Positions 34,291 through 46,902 are shown, counted from the first letter of the stretch. The stretch: DNA of 64,000 nt from Ulota crispa (GCA_963920765.1 OY987245.1:8696727-8760726); one strand, 5' to 3'. Notes: generated from the sequence alone by a model not told the origin. A program made the numbers and translations.

Positions 34291-35091
34291 GGGGGGCTCA
34301 CAATATATCCCACTGCCCAACTTTGCAAGTCAGTTGAATACCAAATTTCAACTTTGATGTTGTAAAGGACAGAAAAAAACATTTGAAAAACATTTCAATG
34401 ATTCATGTAAAAAAATGCTGGCACTTGGATCAAAGGTTGGGAATTTGCTCTAATTAGATCCAATTCTTGAAGCACAATCTGAGATTCTTTGAGCCAAATT
34501 TTTCAAAAAATGCAACTAAGTAGACCTTTTAATGAAACCCTGACTTGAGATGTGGGTCAATATGTGGAGTTGCAAGAGCATCTCTTGCAACCCTCGAGAT
34601 GTCTAGGTATTTTTGACAGTCGGATGAAAAGTGATCAATTTTAGCGTGTGTCAGCCTCTACACTAACCTACCCTTTCAAATAAGTCATATTCTAAGGGTT
34701 TCTAAACCACTACAAGAAAATCATGGTCAAATCTACAAAAGGTTGACAAAGTCTGCGACCTAATCTACAGTATATTGTAAATTAGGTCACAATCTTTGTC
34801 AACTTTTTGTAGATTCAACCATGGGTTTTTTGTAGTGAACCCTCTATAAGCTATGTTTTTTGGTTGTCATAGCTTACTTTATTGCTTGAAAAGTTCCTTG
34901 ACTTGTGATTAGTTGGCACTATACTTAGCGGGTTGCACTATGGGGATACAAGTGGCCATCCCCTCTTAATTAAATGGATAGAAAGGAATTGAAGGGACCT
35001 CAGTAATTGCAAGGTTGCAAGGAGATGCTCAAAGTCTTGGTTTTCAACCTTTTCACAAATTGAATCTGACAAATTTAGAAGAGCTTACAAC
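34291..35091. other. Intergenic; contains a CACTA mini-element
   Basis: Nothing gene-like was seen apart from the element at 34708-34837. Confidence 0.4.
34708..34837. mobile_element. CACTA mini-element, 130 bp, TSD AAC
   Basis: The ends are CACTACAAGAAAATCATGG and CCATGGGTTTTTTGTAGTG, the standard plant CACTA terminus. AAC is duplicated at 34705-34707 and 34838-34840. The interior is nearly fully self-complementary ('gttgacaaagtctgcgacct'). A degenerate relative lies at about 60062-60157. Confidence 0.9.
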
Positions 35092-35420
35092 TTGGTATAT
35101 TGTGCAAAGCACCCCTTGAGGTATCTCCACCCATATGGGAAATCAAAGGGTTGAGGAGACTTTTGGATGAAAAGGAACCAATTGATGTATGGACATGTTA
35201 AGATATCTTTTTGGCAAGGCAAAATTTGCCATTTCCTTGTGCATGACAATCCTTTCAAATAACACCTTCTATTCCACAATTGATGGGTCAAGTAATCATG
35301 ATGGAGCATCTATTTGATTTTACAAACAATAGACTTGTCATTGGTTGAATGTTAGTGTACCTAATTAGATGGGTGGGGGAAACATGTGGTCAACACTAGA
35401 AATAGGAGAAATTGGGCTTC
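35092..35420 (+). repeat. Dispersed repeat J, copy 2
   Basis: Aligns with 13384-13722 and with the minus strand of 61756-62075. No coding potential. Confidence 0.6.
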
Positions 35421-35487
35421 CAAGTCTTGGGGGTGCACTCCCAAATTTTTTTGTGTACACGTGCAATCAAACAAAGGATTATTTTAA

Positions 35488-35993
35488 GGGAAAATATCAA
35501 AAATGCCCCTCAGTTCTTTCAAAATATCAAATATACCCCTATATTATCTGAAATATAAAAAATATTCCTAGTTTTGTGTCAAAATATCAATTATTCCCTT
35601 AGTTGTTTTTGAAAACATTTAATATCTTTAGTATTTTGTACTTCTTTAGAACAATTTTTTGTAAATATTGGGATGCCAATGAAAATTACAAAACCTAGAT
35701 GCAAGTTGCCTATAAGTCAAATCTTGGAGGCAAATTTAATATAGGGTTTTTGCATTTACGTTTATTGTAGCCATGTATTGACCACTCTTTGTTACTACCT
35801 TTGGTGCAAACGTGACTTACAAAACTTTTAGTAAAAAGGCATAAGAAAATTAAAAATGTTAGTTGTTTTTGAAGATAACTAGGGGTATAATTGATATTTT
35901 GACATAAAACTAGGGGTATTTTTGATATTTCAAATAATATATGGGTATATTTGATATTTTGAAAGAATTGAGGGGCATTTTTGATATTTTCCC
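35488..35993. mobile_element. Mutator-type foldback element, 506 bp, 9-bp TSD
   Basis: Long inverted arms (~115 bp) start GGGAAAATATCAAAAATGCC and end with the inverse. TTATTTTAA is perfectly duplicated at 35479-35487 and 35994-36002. A 9-bp duplication with long inverted arms is the hallmark of Mutator-like elements. The arms contain internal 'aaatatcaa' periodicity. Confidence 0.88.
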
Positions 35994-36002
35994 TTATTTT
36001 AA

Positions 36003-37640
36003 TTGCCTTGGTCCTAAATTTTTGACATGACTTGGAAATAAGTTAGCATTGTTGTAATATGTTTGGAGTCATTATAAATATTGAAGGGTAGAGTTTATTA
36101 GTGAGATTTAGGTTTATTTTATTTCTACAATAGCCTTGCAAATATAAAAACTAAAAATAAATGAATTTAATAGCAGTATAACTCAAGTTAGTATTTAGTA
36201 TTCAAGCTTTGTGGAGTATTCAAAGCAAGATCTCATGCATGTTTACAGCCAGCTCTTGCAGAGCTTTAAGGGGGGTTATGATACAGGACACGTGTTGTTC
36301 AAGTATGGGATGAAGATCGGTAATATGGACAGATATATATAGATAGGACACGCCTTGTTGCAACGGATGGATGAGAAGCAAAAATTTGCACACCATTATA
36401 CTGATGAACGCGGCTTAGGGCATTTTAGTTTGATGACGTTGCCTTTTGTGAGAGCGGCGTTCAAGGGTTTCACATGTGTTTTCTTGTGAGATTGCAAGAG
36501 AGTACGTCTTTATGTGCTTTTGTAGTTAAGTAATATGCTTTGTGTTTCATTGCACTTTCTTGTTGTACATGTTTTGTGATTACTCAAAATTCTTGTTTCA
36601 AATGTATGATGCCTTGATCTAAAAGTACAATTTCTTCTACAGTACCCCCAATTACTACAATGTGTTTTAAATCCTAAACAACAACATTTTTACTATACAA
36701 AAGAACAGTCACATTTTACATGTCTCAACCAACAAAATCCAATTTTGTTGGTACTTAATTAGGTGTATGCGCTTTTATTCATGTCCTCATGTATTTATAA
36801 TAAACATAGGGTACCCTAAATTATGACACAATTTTTTTTTCAAATAAAGCATAGGGTACCTTAAATTACTAGGCTTTAGAAATTTAGGTAAATATATCCC
36901 TATGTAAATGACAAAAAATTACCTACATAATCCACCTCTAATAGGGCTTTGCACACACGCTACCCATATAAACCTTGTATAGTGCACCCCGAGTTCCAAG
37001 TAATAATGTTTTTCAAGTTGGCTAGGGATGCTCTTATAACTTCATGCTATGTCCCAAGTCTTAGTATATTTAGAATGGTTACATGATAAAAAAAAATAGA
37101 ACTTGGCATCACAATTGTGAAGCGGTCTCCTCCAAAAATTGGGTTTAGCAATGAAAAACAAGTCTTTTTTTTACTTGAAAGATTATCAAGTTTTTTTAAG
37201 GTCTAGATTATGAATTTGGATCCAATTATATTGTCCAAAAATATTTCATGAAGTAGAGTAACAATCACAAATTGATTGCTATGACATATAGAATCAATAT
37301 ACTTTATTTCCAAAACTTTAACCTTGTTAGAGTAACCAAATCATGTTGTCTACTTATTGATGTGTTTAAAATAAACATCACAATGACTAGCACTATTTTC
37401 AAAAAAATTATGCCAAAAAGCGTGCAGATGTGCACAGTATTCAACATGACCCTGATATTACTTATTAAGAAAATAATTCATACTGATTCCATCAAGTACG
37501 TGTACTTATCTACCCAAAAATAAATAATTATTAGCTCAAAAAGATTATATATTCAACGTAAACAATAAATACGTATGTAGAAATTTTATACACACACGTG
37601 TGTATGTGTTTATATATGTATTGTTAAATATGTACATATA
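36003..37640. other. AT-rich intergenic, no gene recognised
   Basis: Short ORFs only. 'cataaatagggtacc' style repeats occur near 36806 and 36852. A TA/CA-rich microsatellite-like stretch lies near 37590-37680. Confidence 0.35.
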
Positions 37641-37664
37641 CATACATGTGGGCACATATTGACA

Positions 37665-37925
37665 TATGTATACATACCCTTGCTTTTTCAGAAATTGCAC
37701 ATATACCCTTGGACCACAACTTTCAAATGTTTGTTTTGTTTTGTGTTGCATGTTACTTTCATAATAACCAATGTTAAAGCAATGCTTGCAATAGAACAAA
37801 AAAATTAGCAGTGCACAAAGGAGAAAGAATATAGTGACGTGTAGAACAAAACAAACATTTGAAAATTATGATCCAAGGGTATTTGTGCAATTTCTGAAAA
37901 ACCAAGGATATCTATACAAATACAA
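37665..37925. repeat. Foldback repeat K, arms ~75 bp
   Basis: 'ccttgctttttcagaaattgca' to 'caaatgtttgttttgtt' (37678-37743) recurs inverted at about 37846-37920, around a ~100-bp loop. A related unit lies at about 62102-62309. Confidence 0.65.
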
Positions 37926-38102
37926 CAAATGTCAAGGTTACCCATAAAGTTTTCCCAAGAATATTTCGGCATTTTCATACATTAACTCCTCCCTTTTCAT
38001 CCAAAAGTCTCCTTGACCGTTTTACAGTATGGGTTAGGGTATGGGTGGCGATGCCCTGAGCTCCGCTAGAACCAGCCAGTTATGAAAAAGACACAATTGG
38101 GA

Positions 38103-38300
38103 TCACTGATATTCAACCAGTAAACGAGGGGTTTCTGCAAAGATTTCGAAATCAGTCGTCAAAGGAGAGCCAGAGAAACAGGTGTCAGAGAAAGTGAGAC
38201 TGAGAGAGGGAGAGTCAAACTTGTCAACATGATAGATATGTGTGGAGTTGTGAGGTAGCACCTCAATGTTGATTTCTCTGATACTCGGGTACCAGACCTG
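38103..38300 (-). CDS. Possible exon remnant, function unknown
   Basis: An open frame on the minus strand reads WYPSIREINIEVLPHNSTHI and continues with SLSLTFSDTC and DFEIFAETPRLLVEYQ before TGA. A TAGTACAG/GTCTGG acceptor-like site lies near 38300. The amino-acid mix looks protein-like and local GC is raised, but I recognise no family and saw no second exon. Confidence 0.25.
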   Translation of the reverse strand, partial: QVWYPSIREINIEVLPHNSTHIYHVDKFDSPSLSLTFSDTCFSGSPLTTDFEIFAETPRLLVEYQ

Positions 38301-38439
38301 TACTATTTCCCTACAATGGCAGATTTTTTTGTTGCTCTGCTCTGGTACGACCAAACTTACAGCTCCTCCTGCAGACCCCTCTCCCCTCCAGAATGAGCTT
38401 AGATTCTGCCACTACTGTAGCTCTCTTCTTCTAGATAAT

Positions 38440-38610
38440 CCGTGAACCGGGGTGACAAGTCCGCCCCTCCCGTTCTGACGCGGAGTCTACTCTCAGCAGC
38501 GGCAGTACTGCAAGGAACGTCAACAGCGTGACTGCTGTCAGTCAGTCACCCCGGTCTCTGACCCTCTCTCTCTTTCTCTTTCTCTCTTTCTTTCTCACTT
38601 TTGCTTGACA
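38440..38610. other. GC-rich patch and pyrimidine tract
   Basis: 'accggggtgac' near 38446 pairs with 'gtcaccccggt' near 38544. A CT-rich tract with TCTC and CTTT runs follows at about 38558-38600. It resembles the 5' end of a plant gene, but no start codon with a long frame follows. Confidence 0.3.
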
Positions 38611-38650
38611 ATTGTGAGTCTGTTGCGGGCAGGGTTTTTTTTTGCATTCA

Positions 38651-38997
38651 AGGTAGGCACACCTATAAGTGTGGAAATAAGGGTGGTTTTGGAGTAGGTA
38701 AAATAATTGATTAACTTTGAAAAAAATATTGTAAGTTAGGAAATGGAAACCAAAAATATTGGCATCAATTTCAAGGTTCCAACTGCAAGCATTTGTTCAC
38801 AAAGATTTTTCAAAGTCCAAAATCGCTGAAATTGTAAGATGGGTACTCAAAACCTCATGCTAGTCACCCACAACCATCACTTCATCACACCCATAACCAT
38901 CATTCAATCACCCACAACCATTTGGTTTTTTATTGATTAACCCTGCCACTGTCAAGTGACGGGCATGGGGACGCAACGCTTATGGATGCTGCTACCT
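38651..38997 (+). mobile_element. TA-target MITE (AGGTAxGxxCACC family), diverged copy
   Basis: The ends are AGGTAGGCACACCTATAAG and CGCTTATGGATGCTGCTACCT. TA is present on the right only. 'cacccataaccatca' is repeated inside. Confidence 0.6.
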
Positions 38998-39086
38998 TAA
39001 AGGCCCAATTGCTTTGGAAAAATAGGTGAGCTTCAAGCCCATCTAGACCAAAAAAAAGGGGAAAAAAATACAAAAAATGCCAGAAA

Positions 39087-39360
39087 CACGATATTCATTA
39101 GATTGGGAAAAAAGTGCAGATTTTGGGAGTTCTAAAGGTTTAAGGTGAGCACCTTAAACTAAACTCTAGCGTTTTTTTGGTACACGTGCCCTCACCTAAG
39201 AGGAGGAATTTGCGAGGGAAAAAATCTTAGTGGCTCAGACTGAATCTGATACCTTTGAATCTAGTTTAAGGTGACTTTTTTGGTTAGGTGAAGTACAATT
39301 TGGGAATTGCGTTTTCCCAAGCTAATGAATATTGTATTCAGATTGCAATAATTAAAATTG
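39087..39360. mobile_element. MITE ACGATATTCATTAGATTGGG, copy 1
   Basis: 'acgatattcattagattggg' at the left is inverted at the right as 'cccaagctaatgaatattgt'. A second copy lies at about 39960-40373. A partial relative precedes the MITE at 51752. Confidence 0.6.
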
Positions 39361-39475
39361 CATCATAGCCTATGGCATCCATAAAATTCTTATCAAATTG
39401 AGAATTGATGCCATCATTTTATGATAAGACAAATTCAAAAGCACCATAAAAAAAGTTGATTGTGCTAGTTTCTCT

Positions 39476-39834
39476 TTAACCCTTAAATGCCAAAAAGGAT
39501 GTTGTTTGTCCTCCAACTTTGAAAAAAGATTCTGCACTACGAGAAAAAGCTATTTTTCATTTGCTTTTTTTCAAAAGTGATTGTAAACAAATGATCCATC
39601 ATGGAATGCAAAAAAGAAATTCATTAGGTGCACTCATGTTTTTAGGTAACCCATATTGTGAGAAGATTTAGAGTCACGGTGTTAGGTCCCAAGTTGCCCT
39701 TCTTGCAATTTTCATGAGGGCACCATGCATTATTGAATTTCAGAAATAATCCTATAGGGTGGGCACTCTTTGCTATTATAGAGAGAACTGTAGCCGGGTT
39801 GGTCACGGCGACTAGCTTGACGTTTAAGGGTTAA
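39476..39834. mobile_element. TTAA element, 0.36-kb class, best-preserved copy
   Basis: The ends are TTAACCCTTAAATGCC and GACGTTTAAGGGTTAA, complete on both sides (359 bp). It serves as the reference for copies at 3686-4070, 4994-5344 and 47206 onward. Confidence 0.8.
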
Positions 39835-39959
39835 TTTCATTGTTGATAGCCATATGGCTCCAAAAATCCATGGAGAAGGGTCACCTCCAACTCTATCCAA
39901 AAATAAGGATGGAGCCAGCAAGCTACAAACCATTTTCAAAGAATGCCACACAACCATTA

Positions 39960-40373
39960 ACACGATATTCATTAAATTGGAAAAAAATGGACATTTTGGG
40001 AATTCTGGCCCTTTTTTGTCAGGTGTGCACTTGACTATTTTCCAATGAAATGAGATATATATCTTCCAAAAATACGCTATTTATTACCCAAGAAGTCGAG
40101 AATCTTCCAGAAATACGCTCTATATTATCCAAAAAGCTAAAAATCTTCCATAAATACGCTCTCTATTACCAAAAAGCCAAGAGCAAGACCTATTTGTTTC
40201 ACAAAATAACAATATTTCTGAAATTTTGAACACAAAGTTCATTAACTACGTGTAAGTTGACCTCCTTAAACATTTAAATTGACCTCCTTTAACGTTTCAG
40301 ATGACCTGAGAGGTTTTAGGTGAAATACAGTTTGGGAATTTTTTTTCCCAATTCAATGAATATCGTGTTCATT
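39960..40373. mobile_element. MITE ACGATATTCATTAAATTGG, copy 2
   Basis: Left 'cacgatattcattaaattgg' and right 'ccaattcaatgaatatcgtg' are inverted. The interior holds short tandem 'aatcttccaaaaatacgctct' units (three, about 40055-40165) and 'gacctcc' repeats. Confidence 0.6.
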
Positions 40374-41095
40374 GGTCAGAAAACCAAACAAAAACCCTGG
40401 TTGCGGGGTCTGTTGTAGACCTTACTAACTAGCAGTCTAGCACCACCGGTACAACGCCCACGACTGGATCAACATCAAGTACGGACACTTAGAAAACTTG
40501 GTATTAGTTAGTTAGTTATACGGTAAGCATGCCTTTCAACATCATCGTTTGAAAAGGTAATGTCATAATTACTGAGTCAGAAACCTTAACCCTAAAAAAA
40601 TCAGTCTTTTAGGCAGAGATTCACAAAATCAGAACGCAAACGGATCCTCAAATCTGTAAGCTAGTTTTTTCTTCTTCCTTCTTCTTCTTAGAGTTGTTAG
40701 AGGTACGTACATTTCAAAAGTCACTATTATTATACTTTGAATCGAATTTTGCCAACCAGAAAGTACGTTAAAAGTTTAGGTGTAAGTTAGAAGTTTGAGA
40801 TTTCTTCCGCATCAAATAGTACTAGTCCAAAGGACAGAACTTTGACGGCCCCACTTACCTTGATAGCAAGGCTCTAGGTTGGTTTTTTTTTTTTTTTTTG
40901 CCTATTTAGCGCTCCAAACCTTTGTTGGAACTGAAGTTTTTACACCTAGTCCCCCTCTCCGACATGCATTTGACAGGACAAATACTTAAGATCTGCTTTG
41001 CTCTTGGGCGTTAAGAGTGAGGTTTATCAAGACAAAATTTCCAGCCTAAAACCTAACACCATTCCCTACAGCCAGGTGCCAATGGCGTAGTTCTA
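40374..41095. other. Intergenic, nothing recognised
   Basis: No gene or clear repeat. A run of 17-18 T lies near 40882-40899. Confidence 0.35.
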
Positions 41096-41453
41096 AGGGG
41101 TGGTTCACACTACGTCCCATGTGGCCATGTCCCATCTATATCATTCCCACCTCAACAGGAGATCTCAACTTTGTTGAATTAAGGGCAAAAGGGAGTATTA
41201 AAAAAAGTCATGTGTATTTCATGCCAAAATATTGGTGGGACTTGAGCTGAAAGTTGGATCTAATAGAATGATTGACCCAAACTTTAAATGAAGTCCCACA
41301 TTTTTTAACACCACAACTTTCAAATAGTATTGCCACATAAGCATCCAAGACGTGAAACTTGTGATGTAGTGTGAAGCGCCAAGTCCCGACACCAATTAGA
41401 TTCTCAGATTGTAGTCGGGGCATGGGACGTGAGAAATAGTATGAACTGCCCCT
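41096..41453. mobile_element. MITE AGGGGTGGTTCACACTA, copy 1
   Basis: Left 'aaggggtggttcacactacg' is inverted at the right as 'agtatgaactgcccctaag', with TA at the borders. Diverged relatives lie at about 43105-43395 and 56713-56800. Confidence 0.6.
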
Positions 41454-41864
41454 AAGAGTAGTACCTTACCAAGTAAGATGTTTTCATCAAAAGATATCAC
41501 AGGGTCTTTTTTTTTCATTTCCTTTTAACAGGCCTTTGTTTTTTCTTCCTATTTTTTAAGGAACGAATGAATGGGCATCAGTGGCAATGAGACTGTAGTC
41601 CTGTACCACTAGTTAGCACAGGCCACAGAGTGTTCAGAGGACAAGGGGCTCCAGGCTGAGCCAACTCACAGTGAGTGACAGAGAGTGCTGGACTGTGCAA
41701 TAAGTCAACTAATGATGGTGCGCTTGTTGGTGGGGGAACTGAGGCTGGTGCAGCATTCGGTTGTGCTCAAACCCCCATGAATAAATGATGCTTTCTACCT
41801 GCATTGCACCCACCTACCGACAGCCTCAGCCCCACCTCCCAGCCCCAGCCAGAGGTAGAGATTA

Positions 41865-42268
41865 AGGTGGAAGTACCTATACTCAATAACGCCCCCATAC
41901 CCAACCAATAGGGTGTGCTATTTCTCATCTTAACAGGGGTAGGTGCTTTGGAATGCGTTTTTTTTTGTTGTTTTGAAGGTTGGGATCACCTAAGTTATGA
42001 TATGTGTCCCATAGTGAAGTAGGAAATAATGAGTAGAAATTAATTTGGCTGTTATCATAATCACATGAGTTCAAAGGTTGGCAATGGGCTCAAAGCACTT
42101 ATTGAATCCCAAAATTCACAGTAATTTCAGTTTTTCAAAAAAATTATGAAAAAAAATGCATCCCCAATATTTTTTGTCTTCATGCACAAGATGAATATTT
42201 GTTGCATCAAACTCTTTGTAGATTGTTGTAGGATTGCTTAAAGTTATCGGATGTGGGTGCTTCCACCT
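41865..42268. mobile_element. TA-target MITE (AGGTGGAAGxACC family), uninterrupted copy 2
   Basis: The ends are AGGTGGAAGTACC and GGGTGCTTCCACCT, with TA at 41863-41864 and 42269-42270. It provides the empty site (near 41990) for the 1.46-kb TTAA element that splits copy 1. Confidence 0.8.
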
Positions 42269-42486
42269 TAGAGAGAGGTCAAGCAGGGGTTGTTGCTGAT
42301 GCTTCTTCTTCAGATTCATAGCAAACTCTTGTCAAGGGATTTGCATTTGAATTCCTTGTGTATTGACAACCTGAAAATGTGAGACAAGCATAGAAGAAAT
42401 AGTCAGAAATGTTTAACAACTCACAGGGAAATGTGAATAAATTCCTGAATTGACTTAGGAAATTTTACAAAAGTTTGCTGTGATTC

Positions 42487-42713
42487 ATGGATCCTGTAGC
42501 GGTGGTGGAGAGGATGCAGGCAGGCAAGGCAGGCCATGTTCCAGTTCATGTCCACCACCAAACTCTCACAGCGGCAGCAGCAGCAGCATCTGCCCTCGGC
42601 GCTGTCCGCACCGCTCTGGCAGGCAGGCAGGCTCTGCACAATCATGGCCTCCTCCGGCAAATCCCACTTCCCAGCTCAATTGCCAGCAAAATTTTCAAAC
42701 AGTGTTCACAAAG
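42487..42713 (+). CDS. Possible first exon, function unknown
   Basis: A GC-rich frame starts at ATG 42487 (MDPVAVVERMQAGKAGHVPV), runs through a six-Ala stretch and ends ...SKIFKQCSQ at an AAAG/GTAGTT donor-like site; the next in-frame codon is a stop. High local GC and a plausible donor suggest a real 5' exon or its relic. No domain is recognisable and no following exon was found. Overlapping frames on both strands are shadows. Confidence 0.25.
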
Positions 42714-42819
42714 GTAGTTACATCTAACAAAACTTCCACTAAATTTCTTCATTAAGAGCTACTAAATATGTGATAAACTGCAGTGTTAATTTGAAGTTCT
42801 AGCACAAAAACCAGTGTGA

Positions 42820-43066
42820 CTAACCCTCAAACGTCCCATGGGGATAGTAAATACGTTGTCATAGAATTGACATTTGCCACCAACAAGAAGTTTTAATTTG
42901 GGATCTCAAACAACTCACTAGAATTGCACTGATCTATATTCCAACTTCTTTGTTGATCTCAAATGTAGTAAAGGTGTGGATTGTGGATCCATTCCAAATA
43001 CAAGCTATTAGAAACATATTTTTTTTGTGCTGACTGCAAAGGGTTTATCAAACTTTTAAGGGTTAA
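42820..43066. mobile_element. TTAA element, ~0.25-kb class, copy 2
   Basis: Left CTAACCCTCAAACGTCCC (first T changed); right AAACTTTTAAGGGTTAA. Aligns with 10589-10823. Confidence 0.65.
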
Positions 43067-43602
43067 ACCACTTGAACAATTGTAAAAATCAAATTTGGGT
43101 TTACTACAATTGCTGTTCACAGGTCATCCCTCATTTGTGCAAGTCCCAACTCAACGCAAGATCCCAGTTTTGTTGGAATGTTTTGAACAAAAACATGAAT
43201 AATAAAGAAAACCCAAAACATAATATTTGGAAAGATTGATGTAACTTGGGCTCAAATTTGGGTTGAGCAAAATGGTTGACCCAACTTTTGAGCAAAGTTT
43301 CACCTTCCTAGCTCCAAATATCTCTAAAAGGTGCTGTTGTGTAGATGCTTTTGATGAATTGGAACGTGGGACAGTGTGAATTGCCAAGGCTCACTTTTTT
43401 TTCAGCTTTCAACCAATCAAGTTGTTAGGTTCTGAGTGGGACACTGGGACTTATGACATGAAAGTGATGAAACATAGTGAATTGTGATTCACCTTTACCT
43501 ACCCCTAAGAAATGTGAGATTTGCACTGAAATGAATAGACTCCCTTAAAGAATCGGCTATGGGATCCTAGAGAACTAGGCTAAAGGCTGGTTTTCAAGTC
43601 TA

Positions 43603-44983
43603 CACTAAATATTGAAATTAGGTTGCCTTACCTTGGAAGGTTATTTCATGACTTATCACTTGACCATGGCCACGTATAGGCACATGCAACTCTCTAAATA
43701 CTAGAGTATTAATCAAGGCATTTTTTTCTAGCAAAAGGAAGCCAAATTGACAAAAACCTACCAAATTTTGGTCATTTTGGGTTGGTCCCTCCATTAATTT
43801 TTAACCCTTAAAGGACCAAGCCCTTTTTTTTGCCAAAATCACTAAAAATTGCCACTTCTAGGAGGTTTAAAAAAAAGGATTTTATACTTTGATTTTGGGA
43901 AATCCGACCGTAGGATCTTGCCCCAGACTAGAAGAGGTACTTTTGGGAAAAAAACTAGCTCATTCCAAATGGAGAAGAGTGAGATATTTACATGTAAAGT
44001 GAAAAAACATGTTTTTTTCCATGCTGTCCAAAATTTCAAAAGCCTTTGACCACTCTTATCACAAAAAAATTGCTCTACCCAAAGTTGCTCTTTATTTTTT
44101 CCATGTAGGAGATCAAGTTGGGTATGTGTGGGAGAATTTTCAAATCAATTGGAACAATACAACATATGGGAAAAAATAGTAAGTAAAAAGAAGTAGAGAA
44201 TGAGTCAAATCACTAAATTGTTAAGAATTTAATTATGGAAATGAAAAATGAAAATCTCAACAGTGATAATGTTGTGATAAACAATCTTCTTCCTTTAGTT
44301 TATTTATTTTTCCCAAAATATTGAAAATTGAGTAAAATAAAGGACCTCAAAGTTTATTTTAGAGTAGAGATTCCATAATTGTCTGCAAACAAAAACTCCT
44401 CATAACTTTCTTCTCATCATTTGAAATTGAATGATTCAAAGATTCTCTTGAATAAAAAAATCTAAGGAACCAATTTCAAAATTTTATTTAAAAAAAAGGA
44501 ACTTTTAAAGAAGTTTTTGGGCTGCCTAGACGGGCAGTCCTCCCCAAATTTTCATAAATTCATGCATAACTTCTTTGTCAAATGATGGAATGAAGAAGAA
44601 ATTAGATGCCCACGTAAATTTTTGAATTCCACACCTTCAAAAAAGTTTCAGAAAATCACATAAAGTAGTTTAGCCATAGGTACATGCCCGATGTCCAACC
44701 TATCCCCGAAGGGACAACGGTCCTTTAGGGATTAAGTGGACTATTGAAAGTTGTATTTTGACAGATGAAAAAAATATGTTAGCTTCAACACTCTAAATAC
44801 CAGAGTTTCACATGGTTTACAACCTTATTGTCATTAGTTTGTTGGTCAGCAACGTTGTTGTTAGGCCCTTATCATTTTGCCAAACTCGCTTTACTTGAAT
44901 TGCAAAGTTTGTATCAGTAAGGAGTTATATGTAGTAAAATGTCAAGAAATTAGTGCGGGGCAGCGTAATTTCACTATTTCGTG
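43603..44983 (-). mobile_element. TA-target MITE CACTAAATAGTG, copy 2, split by a TTAA element
   Basis: The outer ends are CACTAAATATTGAAATTAGG and AATTTCACTATTTCGTG, with TA at 43601-43602 and 44984-44985. It is inverted relative to 45609-45904. The 935-bp TTAA element at 43801-44735 sits inside. Confidence 0.7.
43801..44735. mobile_element. TTAA element, ~0.93-kb class, copy 4, nested
   Basis: Left TTAACCCTTAAAGGACCAAG; right ACGGTCCTTTAGGGATTAA. Close to 4067-4997 over most of its length. Confidence 0.8.
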
Positions 44984-45608
44984 TAGTTGTGGCTGCTAGT
45001 GGTTCCAAGTCTGATTTTCTTAATTATCTCAAAGTTGTCGAAAATGCTGCTAAAAGGTGCCAAAAGGTCAAACCCTCTACACGATAAATTCACGAATTTT
45101 TGGCAAGATTTAGAGTTTTTACAAAATAGCCACTCTTGTGAACTACTGTATAGTGGCTACATAACTGGCAAGGCCTTCAACAAGGCCTGACAAGCACAGA
45201 CAAAAGCTAACAATGATAAAGTCCAGGTGGGTGAAAGCCAAACATACATAAATGGGGTCTAGCAACCGAGAACCGAGAACATGCGTGGATCATCACAAGT
45301 CAAACATTTGTTGTTCCATGTTGTGCCCACAATTGCAAACTCAGCAGAAAAATCAACTAAAAAGTACGTATTGCTACAACAATTGTGAAATACTGCCGGC
45401 AGCCCTACATTTAAATTCCAAGCAAATTTAGCACTGATTTTGCAACTTGAGCTAATTATAGGAAGTTAGACTCTGCAACTAATTAAGTTGAGTTAATCAT
45501 TTTTCAAACGTTAAGAGAAGTACTTTTTTATTGCTTCTGCATAGGTTCATGTGTTTTTATTGTCACAACCCTATTGCTCATGCCTTTATTTTTTTGCTTC
45601 GGCTTCTA

Positions 45609-45904
45609 CACTAAATAGTGAAATTAGGCTGACCCACACTAACTTCTTGACATTTTACACTATAGAAATATTTCTTGGTATTACAATAACAAAAAAATTG
45701 CAATTTGAGTCAAGCAAGTTTGTCAACAAATTTATTTTTGCCAAAAAACAAACTAGTAATATCTAGGCCATAAACGATATGAAACTCTAATATCTAGATA
45801 GTTGCATGCATCTCCAAGAGGCCAATGCTTCTCTAACTAGGTGATCAGGTGGTGAGTCACAAGGTAACTCTTAGAGTAAGGCAACCTAATTTCACTATTT
45901 AGTG
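45609..45904 (+). mobile_element. TA-target MITE CACTAAATAGTG, copy 3, best preserved
   Basis: Near-perfect inverted ends CACTAAATAGTGAAATTAGG and CCTAATTTCACTATTTAGTG, with TA at 45607-45608 and 45905-45906 (296 bp). Confidence 0.8.
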
Positions 45905-46902
45905 TAGTCCACATCCTATACCTATGGCTAAAAAGTATATCTCTTGTGATACTATGAAATTTTTTTGGTTCTCCTTTTGCTAACCAACAAAAAAGATAAT
46001 ACCTGCCTGAATTGATTCTTTTCTCCAGAACATTATTCAAAGCCAAAACGTCATGCAATTGCAAAACATGTCAAGAGAGAAACTCTATTTCAAATAGAAG
46101 TACACTAACATAAACAAAAACATATCAATGAAAAAGCAAGTAAGAATGTAAAATTGCAAATAGTAGCTGCTTAGTAGCAAATTCATTCCTAAAGCACTCC
46201 TACACTTTTGTGTGCACATTTGAGGCAAAATATAGCAAAAATTATATTCAATTTTCTTTTTATAGCTACAAAAAAGGGAGATATTTAGCAATGCTTTTAA
46301 CCATTAAACAATATTGTAAGTCTTATTGGGGCTATCTTACAAATCATGGAATGAATAAAAAGTAAATGTAGAGGTTGGGCATGTATGCATGACCAATTGC
46401 AATAAAGAATCAATTACATGAGGAATCAATTGAAGACTTGGGCAAGAACCAAATAATCTTCCAGGCGAGGCTACACCAAAACAAACCAACTTCTTGTAAA
46501 AAAACCAAGTAGTAGCATTTACTTCTTTGAGTAAAAGTAGATACTTTGATTTTCTATACTAAACTCTTTTTTTTGTTTCAAGTCAACAATTTTTGGTATT
46601 CACAAATTATTGTCTCTAACTTCCTATCCTTGAATGGTGGAAAGATCTAGAGATTATCTTTAGTAAATCAATGCATGGAACCTTGAGCAAACTGTAACTA
46701 TCTCCAATCTTTCAAAAGACAATGTACTTACTCATCCATTTGAAGCTAGTTGTTTTGGCTTGTGTGGCCCTAGCATCAAACTTCTTATGTTCTCATTGCA
46801 AGCAAGCATGGAAGAGTTTGATGTTGCAAATAAGTACAATGAATGACCTCCATTGAACTAAATCAAAGGACCCTCATGTAGGCTACCACATCTTGCTCTT
46901 GC
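45905..46902. other. AT-rich intergenic, nothing recognised
   Basis: Short ORFs only, with no domain and no clear inverted ends. Confidence 0.35.
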
